From JAXDLH01 sp034666705 (GTDB taxonomy: Bacteria; Chloroflexota; UBA6077; SHYK01), in the NCBI GenBank assembly GCA_034666705.1, contig JAXDLH010000286.1, positions 1 through 24,774 on the forward strand: DNA of 24,774 nucleotides, given 5' to 3'. Within the stretch, counting starts at the first letter, position 1. Each line of letters starts with the position of its first letter. The notes under the pieces were generated by a model, which was not told the origin of the DNA, made no database searches, and saw only the letters and a list, made by a program, of their open reading frames with translations. Positions 14,202 through 22,184 of this stretch are shown in pieces. The position numbers were made by a program, and so were the translations under genes.

Positions 14202-14810
14202 ATGGCGAGCAACGACTATCACTTCATCACCCGCTGGCGGGTGCACGGCACCATCGACGAGATCGCCGAGATCCTAGGCGATGCGCCGTCGCTCGCCCGC
14301 TGGTGGCCGTCGGTCTACCTCGACGTCGAGGAACTGGTGCCGCCGAGCGAGCCGTCTGGCGTGGGACGCGTCGTCGATCTCTACACCAAGGGGTGGTTGC
14401 CCTATACGCTGCGCTGGCAGTTCCGCGTCACCGAGGCCAACTTCCCGCACGGCTTCTCGATCGAAGCGTGGGGCGACTTTGACGGTCGCGGCATCTGGAC
14501 CCTCGAGCAGGACGGCGGCTGGGCGAACGTGACCTACGATTGGAAGATCCGCGCCGAGAAGCCGCTGCTGCGCTACTTCTCGTTCGTCATGAAGCCGATC
14601 TTCGCTGCCAACCACCGGTGGGCGATGGCGCAAGGGGAGGAGAGCCTGCGGCTCGAGCTGGCGCGCCGCCACACGCTCACGGAAGAGGGGAAGACGCGCA
14701 TCCCCGCGCCCCCCGGACCGACCCGGGTCCCACGCGCTGCCGTCGGCGCGGTCGCCGGTGCGGTGGTTGGGCTGTTCATGCTCTTGCGGCTCGCCGCCAA
14801 GCGCCGGTAG
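14202..14810 (+). CDS. Tail-anchored SRPBCC (START/polyketide-cyclase-like) protein
   Basis: A 202-residue protein. Residues 1-150 or so match the SRPBCC helix-grip fold, which encloses hydrophobic ligands: HFITRWRVHGTIDEIAEILGDAP, the ARWWPSVYLDVEEL motif, then strands ending in WTLEQDGGWANVTYDWKIRAEKPLLR. The C-terminal part has a Pro-rich hinge and one membrane helix (AVGAVAGAVVGLFMLLRLA) followed by KRR, so it is likely tail-anchored with the pocket in the cytoplasm. AAGGAG (14188-14193) precedes ATG 14202; an ORF reaching back to 13842 is out of context. A lipid-binding or lipid-carrier role would suit its DedA neighbour, by inference. Confidence 0.82.
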   Translation: MASNDYHFITRWRVHGTIDEIAEILGDAPSLARWWPSVYLDVEELVPPSEPSGVGRVVDLYTKGWLPYTLRWQFRVTEANFPHGFSIEAWGDFDGRGIWTLEQDGGWANVTYDWKIRAEKPLLRYFSFVMKPIFAANHRWAMAQGEESLRLELARRHTLTEEGKTRIPAPPGPTRVPRAAVGAVAGAVVGLFMLLRLAAKRR

Positions 14811-14844
14811 CGCGAATAACGCGCCTCACCTTGCTGCACTCCAG

Positions 14845-14887
14845 CATTACGACCAATTTCTTGTAATGACTTCTATGCGAAATTGGT
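14845..14887. promoter_or_regulatory. Two interlocked inverted repeats in an AT-rich gap
   Basis: CATTAC (14845-14850) pairs with GTAATG (14863-14868), and ACCAATTTC (14852-14860) pairs perfectly with GAAATTGGT (14879-14887). Each loop contains one arm of the other pair. The gap 14811-14961 separates the SRPBCC gene from the next exported-protein gene. An operator pair, a mutually exclusive hairpin switch or a pseudoknot are all possible. Confidence 0.4.
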
Positions 14888-14961
14888 ACGGCGCAACGGG
14901 GGAATCCGGTTTATGATTCCTAAAACCTGGATAAGAACGTCGCCGGGCAGGGATGAGCAGT

Positions 14962-15921
14962 ATGGGTATCCGAGGAATCGTCCGTCCTGTTCTCCATCGC
15001 CTGGTGCGTCGCACGGGGTTGCGCGCCTTCCTCGGCGGGCTCGCCGCGCTCACCGGCGTCGCAGTGATCACCGCCGGCGCCGTCATTGCGCCACGTGTGG
15101 TGACCGCCCCGCAGCCGCCATCCCCGCTGTTCAACCTGCCGGATGGGCAGATTTACGGCCCCGTGCTCGCGCCGCCGATCACGATTCGGCTCGGCCAGTC
15201 GGTGCTGAACGCCACCGGGTCGGTGGGCCCGCAGGACGAGCCGCAGGGGAGCCCGGCCATCTGGGAAGGGCATGCTCTCGGCCTCGAGCCCGATTCACAG
15301 GGTAACCGCTCCCTCTTTTTCTGGGTTGAAGGGGACCGGCTCGACCGCATCACGCTGCAGGTCAACGATGGCGACGCGATCGTCGAGGACCGGCCCGGTG
15401 CTTATATCTCCGGTGAGCTGTCGATGGTCCGCTGGCTGCAGGATTACTCGCTGCACGTGACGGCGCAGGACATGAGCGGCATCAGAACAGACGCCACCAT
15501 CTTCGTGCAGGGGGTGGACGCCCACGTCGAGGGCGACCAGGTGGATCCGCCGCTGCGCATGCGCCTGCTGCGTCTGGCCGGAACCGACACGCGCGAAGTC
15601 AGCGGCGTCGGCTTCCGGGGCAAGATCTACCGTCATCCCTGGCCAGTCTGCGAGTCGAACTGCGATCCGACGACCCAGGGCGGCGCGCTCGTGGCCATGA
15701 TCTCCGGTCCGGCTGATACGCTCGCGCTCATCCTCGACGAGACGATCCCGTACTTTGCCACCGGTTTGAGCTACTGGCCGAGCCCGGAGTTCACCATCGT
15801 CGCTATCCCGGTGCGGGACAGCAACATCGTGGAGGTTGCCGCGCTCAGCGAGGCCGGCGACCTCGTGCTCGCCCGCTGGGACCGCCCTCCCGCGGCTCAG
15901 TTACCCTCGATTGACACGTAG
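14962..15921 (+). CDS. Exported or membrane-anchored protein of unknown function
   Basis: Not recognised; 319 residues. The N-terminal basic segment (VRPVLHRLVRRTGLR) and one hydrophobic helix (about 24-45, FLGGLAALTGVAVITAGAVIAP) form an anchor or signal peptide. The rest is beta-rich: FNLPDGQIYGPVLAPPITIRLGQ, NRSLFFWVEGDRLDRITLQVNDGD, LQDYSLHVTAQDMSG, then VGFRGKIYRHPWPVCESNCDPT with a close Cys pair that may form a disulfide. ATG 14962 is taken because CAGGG lies nine bases upstream; ATG 14953 in the same frame is only one base from it. The isolated position, with regulatory-looking repeats ahead, suggests its own promoter. The 125 bases after the stop hold no gene; an 8-base repeat, ATTCCGCA, occurs at 16015 and 16036. 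Confidence 0.7.
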   Translation: MGIRGIVRPVLHRLVRRTGLRAFLGGLAALTGVAVITAGAVIAPRVVTAPQPPSPLFNLPDGQIYGPVLAPPITIRLGQSVLNATGSVGPQDEPQGSPAIWEGHALGLEPDSQGNRSLFFWVEGDRLDRITLQVNDGDAIVEDRPGAYISGELSMVRWLQDYSLHVTAQDMSGIRTDATIFVQGVDAHVEGDQVDPPLRMRLLRLAGTDTREVSGVGFRGKIYRHPWPVCESNCDPTTQGGALVAMISGPADTLALILDETIPYFATGLSYWPSPEFTIVAIPVRDSNIVEVAALSEAGDLVLARWDRPPAAQLPSIDT

Positions 15922-16046
15922 GGCGACAAGACCCGTGGGGAGCGGGCGGCCCTGCCTGACCGCCGCGTGTCGAGCGTGGGACCAATCCTGCACCGCGACC
16001 GGGCTCCCGTTTCTATTCCGCAATCTGCACTTTGCATTCCGCAGTT

Positions 16047-17408
16047 TCACAGGCCGCTGACCATGATTCGGGCCATGCGGATGGTTGGCGCGCTGCTGTG
16101 GCCGCGCCAGAACGGGTCGTTGCCCACCATGTCGATGGCGAGGAACATGTCGCGCAGGTTGCCGGATACGTTGATCTCGGACACCGGGTACGATAGCTGG
16201 CCGTGCTCGATCCACCGGCCTGCTGCACCCTGCGAGAAGTCGCCGGTGGTCGTGTTCACGCCGAACCCCATCAGGTCGGTCAGGAACAGCCCATCCTCGA
16301 TGCTCCCCACGATCTCCTCGAAGCTCGACCGGCCGGGCTCCATGTAGAGGTTCGACGTGCCCACGCTCGGCGCGCCCCCAATCCCCCGCACGGCACTGCC
16401 CGTCGTGCGCCGCCCGGTCTTGCGCGCCGTGTAGGTGTCGAACAGGAACCCCTTGAAGATTCCCTCCACCACGAGGTCGTTGCGCCGCGACGTCACGCCT
16501 TCGCCGTCGAACGGCCGCGAGCCGAGTCGGCCGGGAAGCAGCGGATCGTCGACGATCGTCACGAGCGGGGCCGCGATCGGCTCGCCCTCGAGCCCCATGA
16601 GAAAGGTCTGGCGGCGGTAGAGCGCCTCGCCACTGGCCGCGCGGGCGATGATGCCGACCACGCGTTGCGCCAGCTTGTTCTCCCATACGACCGGCACCTC
16701 GCGCGTCGGCACCTTGCGCGCGCCGAGCTGGGCGAGCGCCCGCTCCGCCGCATGGCGCCCCACCGACTCCGCATCTTCGAGCAGGTCGAACGAGCGCTCC
16801 ATCGTGTACCAGGAGTCATTCCGCTTCTTGCCCTCCTCGTCGTCGGCCATGACCTCGACGGCGAGCGATGCGGCGCTGGAGCGATAGGCGCCCGCAAACC
16901 CGCGGGAGTTGACAAGTGCGTGCGCGCCGATCTCGGTCGAGCAGCTCGCGCCATCGGAATTCGAGATCCGCGGGTCGAACGCGAACGCGGCGGCCTCGCA
17001 GCGACGGGCCAACTCGATCTTGGTGTCGTTCGGCACCCGTTCGAGCGCGGCGTCGTACAGCTTCAAGTCACCTTCGAAGCGTTGCGCCCACTCCTCCGGA
17101 TCGGGCAGGCCCCCCGCGGGGTCAGGATCGGTGATCGACGCCATTTCGACGGCGTCGCGGGCGAGCTGGGCGAGCGCCTCAGGCGAGAAATCGGAGCTGT
17201 AGGTCGTCGCGGGCCGACCGCCGACGAACACTCGCAGGCCGAGCGCCTTCGAGCTGGCCTCCTGCAGCTTGTCGATGGCGCCGCGCCGCACGGTCACGTC
17301 GAACTCGGTCCCCGCGGCGACCAATACGTCGCAGTCGTCGGCGCCAGCTTGGCGCGCGAGCCGCACGACGTCCTCACCCAGGTTCAGCAGCTCCTGCTCA
17401 CTCTGCAT
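16047..17408 (-). CDS. tldE: TldE/PmbA, partner subunit of the TldD/TldE metalloprotease
   Basis: A 453-residue protein of the PmbA/TldE family. TldD and TldE form a heterodimer with a single zinc site on TldD that digests unfolded peptides, matures microcin B17 and trims leader peptides of some RiPPs. As expected for TldE it lacks HExxxH. Family marks are GLRVFVGGRPATTYSSDFS, SNSDGASCSTEIGAHALVNSRGF, LVTIVDDPLLPGRLGSRPFDGEGV and the closing WIEHGQLSYPVSEINVSGNL. ATG 17408 is chosen over TTG 17411, having GAGGA seven bases upstream. That ribosome site overlaps the TldD stop, so the genes are coupled with a 9-base gap. Confidence 0.94.
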   Translation of the reverse strand: MQSEQELLNLGEDVVRLARQAGADDCDVLVAAGTEFDVTVRRGAIDKLQEASSKALGLRVFVGGRPATTYSSDFSPEALAQLARDAVEMASITDPDPAGGLPDPEEWAQRFEGDLKLYDAALERVPNDTKIELARRCEAAAFAFDPRISNSDGASCSTEIGAHALVNSRGFAGAYRSSAASLAVEVMADDEEGKKRNDSWYTMERSFDLLEDAESVGRHAAERALAQLGARKVPTREVPVVWENKLAQRVVGIIARAASGEALYRRQTFLMGLEGEPIAAPLVTIVDDPLLPGRLGSRPFDGEGVTSRRNDLVVEGIFKGFLFDTYTARKTGRRTTGSAVRGIGGAPSVGTSNLYMEPGRSSFEEIVGSIEDGLFLTDLMGFGVNTTTGDFSQGAAGRWIEHGQLSYPVSEINVSGNLRDMFLAIDMVGNDPFWRGHSSAPTIRMARIMVSGL

Positions 17409-17417
17409 CAACGTTCC

Positions 17418-18848
17418 TCACTGGCGGGTGCCGCCAACCGTGATCCCTGAGACGAGCACCGTCGGCATCCCGACGCCTACGGGCACACTCTGGCCCTCTT
17501 TGCCGCAGGTCCAGCGTCCGTCGGACAGCTCGAAATCGGAGCCGACCATGGTGACCTTCGAGAGCGTTTCCGGGCCGTTGCCGATCAAGGTCACATTCTT
17601 CACCGGCGCGCCGAGCTTGCCGCCCTCGATCATGTACGCCTCGGTCACGGAGAAGACGAAGTCGCCATTCGAGATGTTCACCTGACCGCCGGCGTATGAG
17701 AGACAGTACAGGCCGTGATCCACGGAGCGGATGATCTCCTCGGGGTCATCCTGACCGGGGAGCATGTAGGTATTCGTCATGCGCGGCATCGGGTAGTGCT
17801 GGAAGGTCTCACGTCGCCCGTTGCCCGAGGCCTCGACGCCGAAGTGCTTCGCGCTGATCCGGTCCTGCATGTACCCCTGGAGGATGCCCTCCTCGATGAG
17901 CACGTTCTTCTTCGGCAGGTTGCCTTCGTCGTCCACGTTGATCGTGCCGCGCGAGTTGAGCACCGTACCATCGTCGACGACGGTGACGAGCGTCGAGGCA
18001 ACTGGCTTGCCGACGCGGCCCGAATAATTGCTCGTCTCCTTCCGGTTGAAGTCGGCTTCCAGTCCATGACCGACCGCCTCATGCAGCAGAATGCCGGAGT
18101 CGCCTCTGCCGAGCACGACTGGGAATTGACCGGCAGGCGCATCGATCGCCGACTGCAGCAGGATGGCCTGGCGCGCCGTCTCGCGGGCCAGCTCCTCCGG
18201 CGTGTGCGTCTCGAAATACTCCATGCCGAGCCGGCCGCCCCCACCGCCGACCGCGGTCTGACGGTTGTCGCCCCGTTCCGAGAGCGCTTGGACGCTCATG
18301 CGGATCATCGGCTGGAAGTCCTCGACGAAGGTGCCGTCACTGGTGGCGATGGCGACGTGCTTCTCTTCGTCCGCCATCGAGACGACCACCCGCTGGATGG
18401 CCGGGTCGTAGGCGCGGGCCGCCGCATCCGCCCGGCGGATGATCTCCAGCTTCTCGCGCGCGGGCGTCTCCCACGCGGGAATGCGCACCGGATAGAGGTC
18501 GCGACCCCGCTTCGTAGCCACCGCGACTGGCGGCGCCTTCTTGCCGGCGGTCGCGATGCGCGCCGCGGTGTCCGCCGCCTGGCGCATCGCCTCGGCGGTG
18601 AGATCCTCGGTGTAGGCATAGCCGGTGGCGTCGCCCGCCACCACCCGGATGCCGACGCCCTGGACGATCCCGCCGCCCGCATTCTTGACCGCCTGCTCCT
18701 CGAAGAGGATCGAGCTGGTCCGCCGGTGCTCGAAAAACAGGTCCGCATAGTCACCGCCTCGCGAGAGCGCGACGGCGAGAATATCATTCATCAGCTTCGT
18801 GTCGACGCCGAACCGGTCGGCAAAGAAGCCGCCGCTGCTCGCAGCCAT
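17418..18848 (-). CDS. tldD: TldD, zinc-binding catalytic subunit of TldD/TldE
   Basis: A 476-residue TldD protein with the zinc motif HEAVGHGLEAD (HExxxH), the N-terminal YADLFFEHRRTSSILFEEQAV strand and hairpin, and the C-terminal GGQVNISNGDFVFSVTEAYMIEGGKLG region that supplies the further zinc ligand. Acts in the cytoplasm with TldE. ATG 18848 is chosen because GGTGGGAAA precedes it; GTG 18872 in frame would add eight residues and is less likely. It is first in a leftward two-gene operon and diverges from the glycogen debranching enzyme. No RiPP precursor or modifying enzyme is evident nearby, so general peptide turnover is the safest role. Confidence 0.95.
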   Translation of the reverse strand: MAASSGGFFADRFGVDTKLMNDILAVALSRGGDYADLFFEHRRTSSILFEEQAVKNAGGGIVQGVGIRVVAGDATGYAYTEDLTAEAMRQAADTAARIATAGKKAPPVAVATKRGRDLYPVRIPAWETPAREKLEIIRRADAAARAYDPAIQRVVVSMADEEKHVAIATSDGTFVEDFQPMIRMSVQALSERGDNRQTAVGGGGGRLGMEYFETHTPEELARETARQAILLQSAIDAPAGQFPVVLGRGDSGILLHEAVGHGLEADFNRKETSNYSGRVGKPVASTLVTVVDDGTVLNSRGTINVDDEGNLPKKNVLIEEGILQGYMQDRISAKHFGVEASGNGRRETFQHYPMPRMTNTYMLPGQDDPEEIIRSVDHGLYCLSYAGGQVNISNGDFVFSVTEAYMIEGGKLGAPVKNVTLIGNGPETLSKVTMVGSDFELSDGRWTCGKEGQSVPVGVGMPTVLVSGITVGGTRQ

Positions 18849-18959
18849 AGGTTTCCCACCCTTTCTGTGCACAGGATGGTTGAAGAGAACGCGCTCCGCG
18901 CCTGCGCTTCACCCATCGCCTGAGGAGATTATACGGAGGGCTCTCTCGGTCCCTTTCCG

Positions 18960-21053
18960 CTGGATGCTGAGTGGCTCGAGGCTGACGGTCTCGGCGGCTT
19001 CGCCATGGGCACCGTCAGCGGTATCCGCACGCGCCGCTATCACGGTTTGCTGGTCGCTGCGACGATGCCACCGACCGGCCGCGTCATGCTGGTCAACGGC
19101 GTCGAAGCGTGGCTCGAGACGCCGGACGCCCGTGGTGCCATCAGCTGCCATCACTACACGCCGGACGTCACCCATCCTGATGGCGTGAACCGCCTGGTTG
19201 CTTTCCAGCCGGACCCATGGCCAACCTGGACGTATGAGGTGGTGCCCGGCGTGCACGTGACCCACGAGATCGTCGTGGTGAGCTCGGCTCACGACACGGC
19301 CCCAAGCGGTTCAGGTTCGCAGGTCCGCCCGCCGCTTGTGGCGCAACGCTGGCATCTCGAGGGCGCGCTGCCCGGAGCACAGCTCGTCGTGCGCCCGCTG
19401 CTATCCGGTCGTGACTATCATGCGCTGCAGCGCGAGAGCTCCGCGTTTCGGTTCGATGCAGCAGTGGCGGATGGCCAGGTTATCTGGCGGCCGTACGATG
19501 GTGTGCCCGAAGTCGCGGCAGCAAGCAATGGCGCGTACGAGCACGCGCCCGACTGGTACCGCGGGTTCCAGTACGACGCCGAGCGCGCCCGCGGGCTCGA
19601 CTACGTCGAGGATCTCGCCTCGCCCGGCGTCTTTCGCTTCGATCTCACGGTCGGCGACGCGATCCTCGTCCTCTCGACTGACGCCGATCTCTCCCGACGC
19701 TTCGTATCCAAGGGTGGTCCTTCGTCTGCTGCGATGCGACAGTCGCGGCAATCGTCCCCGCTCCCAGTCACGGGGAACGAAGATTGGTCTGTCGGAGGCG
19801 TCGCGCCTACTCAATTGCCCGAGGATCATGGCGGCGCGGCCGAGGTTGTACTGCCCGTTGCCGACTGGCACTTGCTGACTGCGAGCGAGCGCCAGCGCCG
19901 CGCCGCGTTCCCCAGCCGCCTGCACCGCGCTGCGGATGCCTACCTCGTCCAACGAGGCGCCGGCAAAACGATCATCGCCGGCTACCCGTGGTTCACCGAT
20001 TGGGGTCGCGATACGTTCATCAGCCTGCGCGGTCTCTGCCTCGCTACCGGTCACCTCGACGACGCTCGCGCAATTCTGCGCGCCTGGGCTGGCGCCGTCG
20101 ACGAGGGCATGCTGCCCAACCGCTTCCCCGACCGTGGTGAGGCGCCAGAGTTCAACGCCGTGGACGCTTCGCTGTGGTTCGTGGTCGCCGTGGGTGAGAC
20201 GCTCCGCGCCGCGGCGGCCGCGGGCCATCCGGTGCCCGCCGAAGAGCGCGCGCTGCTGGCCGGCGCCGTCGATGCTATCTTGCACGGCTACGCGCGCGGT
20301 ACCCGCTACGGTATCCAGCTCGACGAGGACGGCCTCCTCGCCGCGGGCGCGCCCGGCGTACAGCTCACCTGGATGGATGCGAAGGTCGGCGATTGGGTGG
20401 TGACGCCGCGCATCGGCAAGCCGGTCGAGGTGCAGGCGCTCTGGCTCAACGCGCTCGAGGTCTGCCGCCAGCTCACGGGCCGGTGGCGCGACGAGCTCAC
20501 CCGCGGCCGGGCGTCGTTCCTGGCGCGCTTCTGGAACGAGTCGGCCAGTTATCTCGCCGACGTGGTCGACGTCGACCACGTGCGCGGTGCCATCGACATG
20601 TCATTTCGTCCCAACCAACTCTTCGCCGTCGGCGGCCTGCCGCTCCAGTTGCTCGTTGGCGACAACGCCCGACAGTTGGTGGATGCGGTCGAGGCTCGGC
20701 TCTGGACGCCGCTCGGACTGCGCACCCTTGCGCCCGACGATCCGGACTACCAGCCCGTCTATCGTGGCGGCACCCGCGAGCGCGATGGCGCCTACCACCA
20801 GGGGACCGTCTGGCCCTGGCTCATAGGCGTGTTCGTGGAGGCGTGGGTCCGTGTCCGCGGCTCGACGCCCGAGGCGAGGGCCGAGGCCCGCCAGCGCTTC
20901 CTGCTGCCGCTTCTCGCCAACCTCGATACCGCCGGAATCGGCCACCTGCCCGAGGTCGCCGACGGCGACCCGCCGCATACGCCCGGCGGTTGCCCCTTCC
21001 AGGCCTGGTCCGTCGCCGAGGCCCTTCGCCTCGATCTGGTGGTGCTGGCATAA
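18960..21053 (+). CDS. Glycogen debranching enzyme, archaeal-type (amylo-alpha-1,6-glucosidase)
   Basis: About 697 residues. An N-terminal GDE_N beta domain (EWLEADGLGGFAMGTVSGIRTRRYHGLLVAA) is followed by an (alpha/alpha)6 GDE_C domain with YPWFTDWGRDTFISLRGL, GMLPNRFPDRGEAPEFNAVDASLWF, RPNQLFAVGGLP and DGAYHQGTVWPWL. The family removes alpha-1,6 branches of glycogen in the cytoplasm. The first ATG (19005) lies inside the conserved GLGGFAMGT motif, so translation must begin upstream. The frame is open back to TGA 18921 and the only start-like codon is CTG 18960, without a well-placed ribosome site (GGAGGG is 19 bases away). Residues about 247-297 are an insertion compared with the family and contain a DNA hairpin. 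Diverges from tldD. Confidence 0.9.
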   Translation: MDAEWLEADGLGGFAMGTVSGIRTRRYHGLLVAATMPPTGRVMLVNGVEAWLETPDARGAISCHHYTPDVTHPDGVNRLVAFQPDPWPTWTYEVVPGVHVTHEIVVVSSAHDTAPSGSGSQVRPPLVAQRWHLEGALPGAQLVVRPLLSGRDYHALQRESSAFRFDAAVADGQVIWRPYDGVPEVAAASNGAYEHAPDWYRGFQYDAERARGLDYVEDLASPGVFRFDLTVGDAILVLSTDADLSRRFVSKGGPSSAAMRQSRQSSPLPVTGNEDWSVGGVAPTQLPEDHGGAAEVVLPVADWHLLTASERQRRAAFPSRLHRAADAYLVQRGAGKTIIAGYPWFTDWGRDTFISLRGLCLATGHLDDARAILRAWAGAVDEGMLPNRFPDRGEAPEFNAVDASLWFVVAVGETLRAAAAAGHPVPAEERALLAGAVDAILHGYARGTRYGIQLDEDGLLAAGAPGVQLTWMDAKVGDWVVTPRIGKPVEVQALWLNALEVCRQLTGRWRDELTRGRASFLARFWNESASYLADVVDVDHVRGAIDMSFRPNQLFAVGGLPLQLLVGDNARQLVDAVEARLWTPLGLRTLAPDDPDYQPVYRGGTRERDGAYHQGTVWPWLIGVFVEAWVRVRGSTPEARAEARQRFLLPLLANLDTAGIGHLPEVADGDPPHTPGGCPFQAWSVAEALRLDLVVLA
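19752..19780. repeat. Hairpin inside the debranching-enzyme insertion
   Basis: TCGTCCCCG and CGGGGAACGA pair with one bulged base around a 10-base loop. Outer arms CGACGC (19695-19700) and GCGTCG (19798-19803) also complement, giving an element of about 110 bases that coincides with the part of the gene coding for the extra residues. Confidence 0.45.
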
Positions 21054-21171
21054 GCGTGAGGACCAGCCCTGTCGTCAAAAAGGGTTGCGACAACTATCGG
21101 GATCTATGGATGCGATAATTGGCCGACAGCGTTTAGCCGCCAAAACCTCCGTGAAGATTTCTGGGCAGCAG

Positions 21172-21555
21172 ATGAAGACGCGACACACACCGAAGTCTGA
21201 GCCGCGAGTGATAGGGTCTGGGACTCTTCCGCAGTTGATACAAGACGACATTGTTTCTCGCATTGTGGATGTTGCTCAGCCCGATCAGATCATCATGTTC
21301 GGTTCAGCGGCGCGCGGCGAGATGCGGCCCGATAGCGACGTTGATCTGCTTGTCATAAAGCAGGGTTCGTTTCACAGACGCCGCCTTGCCCAAGAAATCT
21401 ACCGCCGATTGCATGGAGTAGGCCAAGCTGTGGACGTCATTGTGGTGACTCCTGCCGACGTCGAGCGGGATCGCAGTAATCATGGCAGCTTCATCAAGCC
21501 GGCAATGCTGGAAGGAAGAGTCATCTATGGAGGAGACTCCTGGTCCGGCAGATGA
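21172..21555 (+). CDS. Minimal nucleotidyltransferase (MntA-like) of a MNT-HEPN pair
   Basis: A 127-residue protein with the polymerase-beta-type nucleotidyltransferase signature GSAARGEMRPDSDVDLLVIK (Gly-Ser, then Asp-x-Asp). It is paired with a HEPN protein; in studied MntA-HepT systems the nucleotidyltransferase acts as antitoxin by AMPylating the HEPN toxin. The start is uncertain: ATG 21172 is taken from the usual domain length, while GTG 21151 and ATG 21106 in the same frame are possible, none with a strong ribosome site. It overlaps the HEPN gene by 29 bases. GC content and codon use (GTT, ATA, TCA) are clearly less GC-rich than in flanking genes, suggesting acquisition. Confidence 0.85.
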   Translation: MKTRHTPKSEPRVIGSGTLPQLIQDDIVSRIVDVAQPDQIIMFGSAARGEMRPDSDVDLLVIKQGSFHRRRLAQEIYRRLHGVGQAVDVIVVTPADVERDRSNHGSFIKPAMLEGRVIYGGDSWSGR

Positions 21556-21937
21556 GCCGCTCGAGTGGCTTAAACGCGCTCGAGGAAACCTCGTTAGGGC
21601 GCAACAGCCCCTTGCTGGCTCATATCTCGAGGACCTGTGTTTCGATGCAGAGCAAGCTGCCGAGAAGGCCATTAAGGCAGTGCTACTGCGGATTGGCGTT
21701 CCGTTTCCGTACACACATGATTTAGCCAGGCTTTTGAGCATGGTAGAGACCGCAGGTGAGCAGATCCCAGCGGAGGTCCGTGAGGCTGACGCTCTTACCG
21801 TATTCGCGACTACTACGCGTTACCCAGGCACATACGAGCCGGTAGAAACGGAAGAGTACGACGCCGCCGTAGCTACCGCCATCTCGGTGGTCGAATGGGC
21901 GGAGCGTACTGTGCAGCGACTCCGGCCACAATCCTGA
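21527..21937 (+). CDS. HEPN-domain protein, partner of the nucleotidyltransferase
   Basis: A 136-residue all-helical HEPN protein: EWLKRARGNLVRAQ, then the core DLCFDAEQAAEKAIKAVLLRIG with PFPYTHDLARLL, and finally ATTTRYPGTYEPV followed by a closing helix. HEPN toxins cut RNA through an R-x4-6-H motif; here the corresponding R-Y-P-G-T-Y lacks the His, as in many members paired with nucleotidyltransferases. It may therefore be a non-RNase or substrate-binding HEPN. ATG 21527 is preferred over 21482, since GGAAGAG lies upstream and 21527 begins the domain. The overlap of 29 bases with the partner gene indicates coupled expression. Confidence 0.85.
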   Translation: MEETPGPADEPLEWLKRARGNLVRAQQPLAGSYLEDLCFDAEQAAEKAIKAVLLRIGVPFPYTHDLARLLSMVETAGEQIPAEVREADALTVFATTTRYPGTYEPVETEEYDAAVATAISVVEWAERTVQRLRPQS

Positions 21938-22079
21938 AGTGGACCTGTTCTCCTCAATGCTTAGTCGACCTCGTGGCAATGGTCGAAATGGATCTCAAAA
22001 GGGCACTCGTCGCGTCGCGCGTCAACATACCGTTCCAAACCGCAGCGCCCCAACCGGCTCGTGGTCCGGTGACCCCTCG

Positions 22080-22097
22080 TTCGATACCTTCGATACC
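22080..22097 (+). repeat. Tandem 9-base repeat TTCGATACC x2
   Basis: Two exact, directly abutting copies of TTCGATACC lie in the 247-base gap between the HEPN gene and the next exported-protein gene. The gap holds no convincing ORF. A regulator site or a chance duplication are both possible. Confidence 0.35.
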
Positions 22098-22184
22098 ATG
22101 GAAGCAAGGGAGGATCCGTCCGGAACTTTCGCAACTCCGCTGACGTCTCTCCCAGTATGACGACGACCAACCTGGAGGCGACCC

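Noticed and set aside
16015..16043. Direct repeat ATTCCGCA at 21-base spacing after the exported-protein gene
   Set aside because: Only two short copies; too little to call a CRISPR, an iteron or an attachment site.
16203..17450. 415-codon plus-strand frame opposite tldE
   Set aside because: Reads as the complement of a real gene, with repetitive Arg/His/Leu content; TldE on the other strand is unambiguous.
17715..18923. 402-codon plus-strand frame opposite tldD
   Set aside because: Same reason; TldD with its HEAVGH motif is the real product. It also is not an N-terminal extension of the debranching enzyme because a TGA at 18921 separates them.
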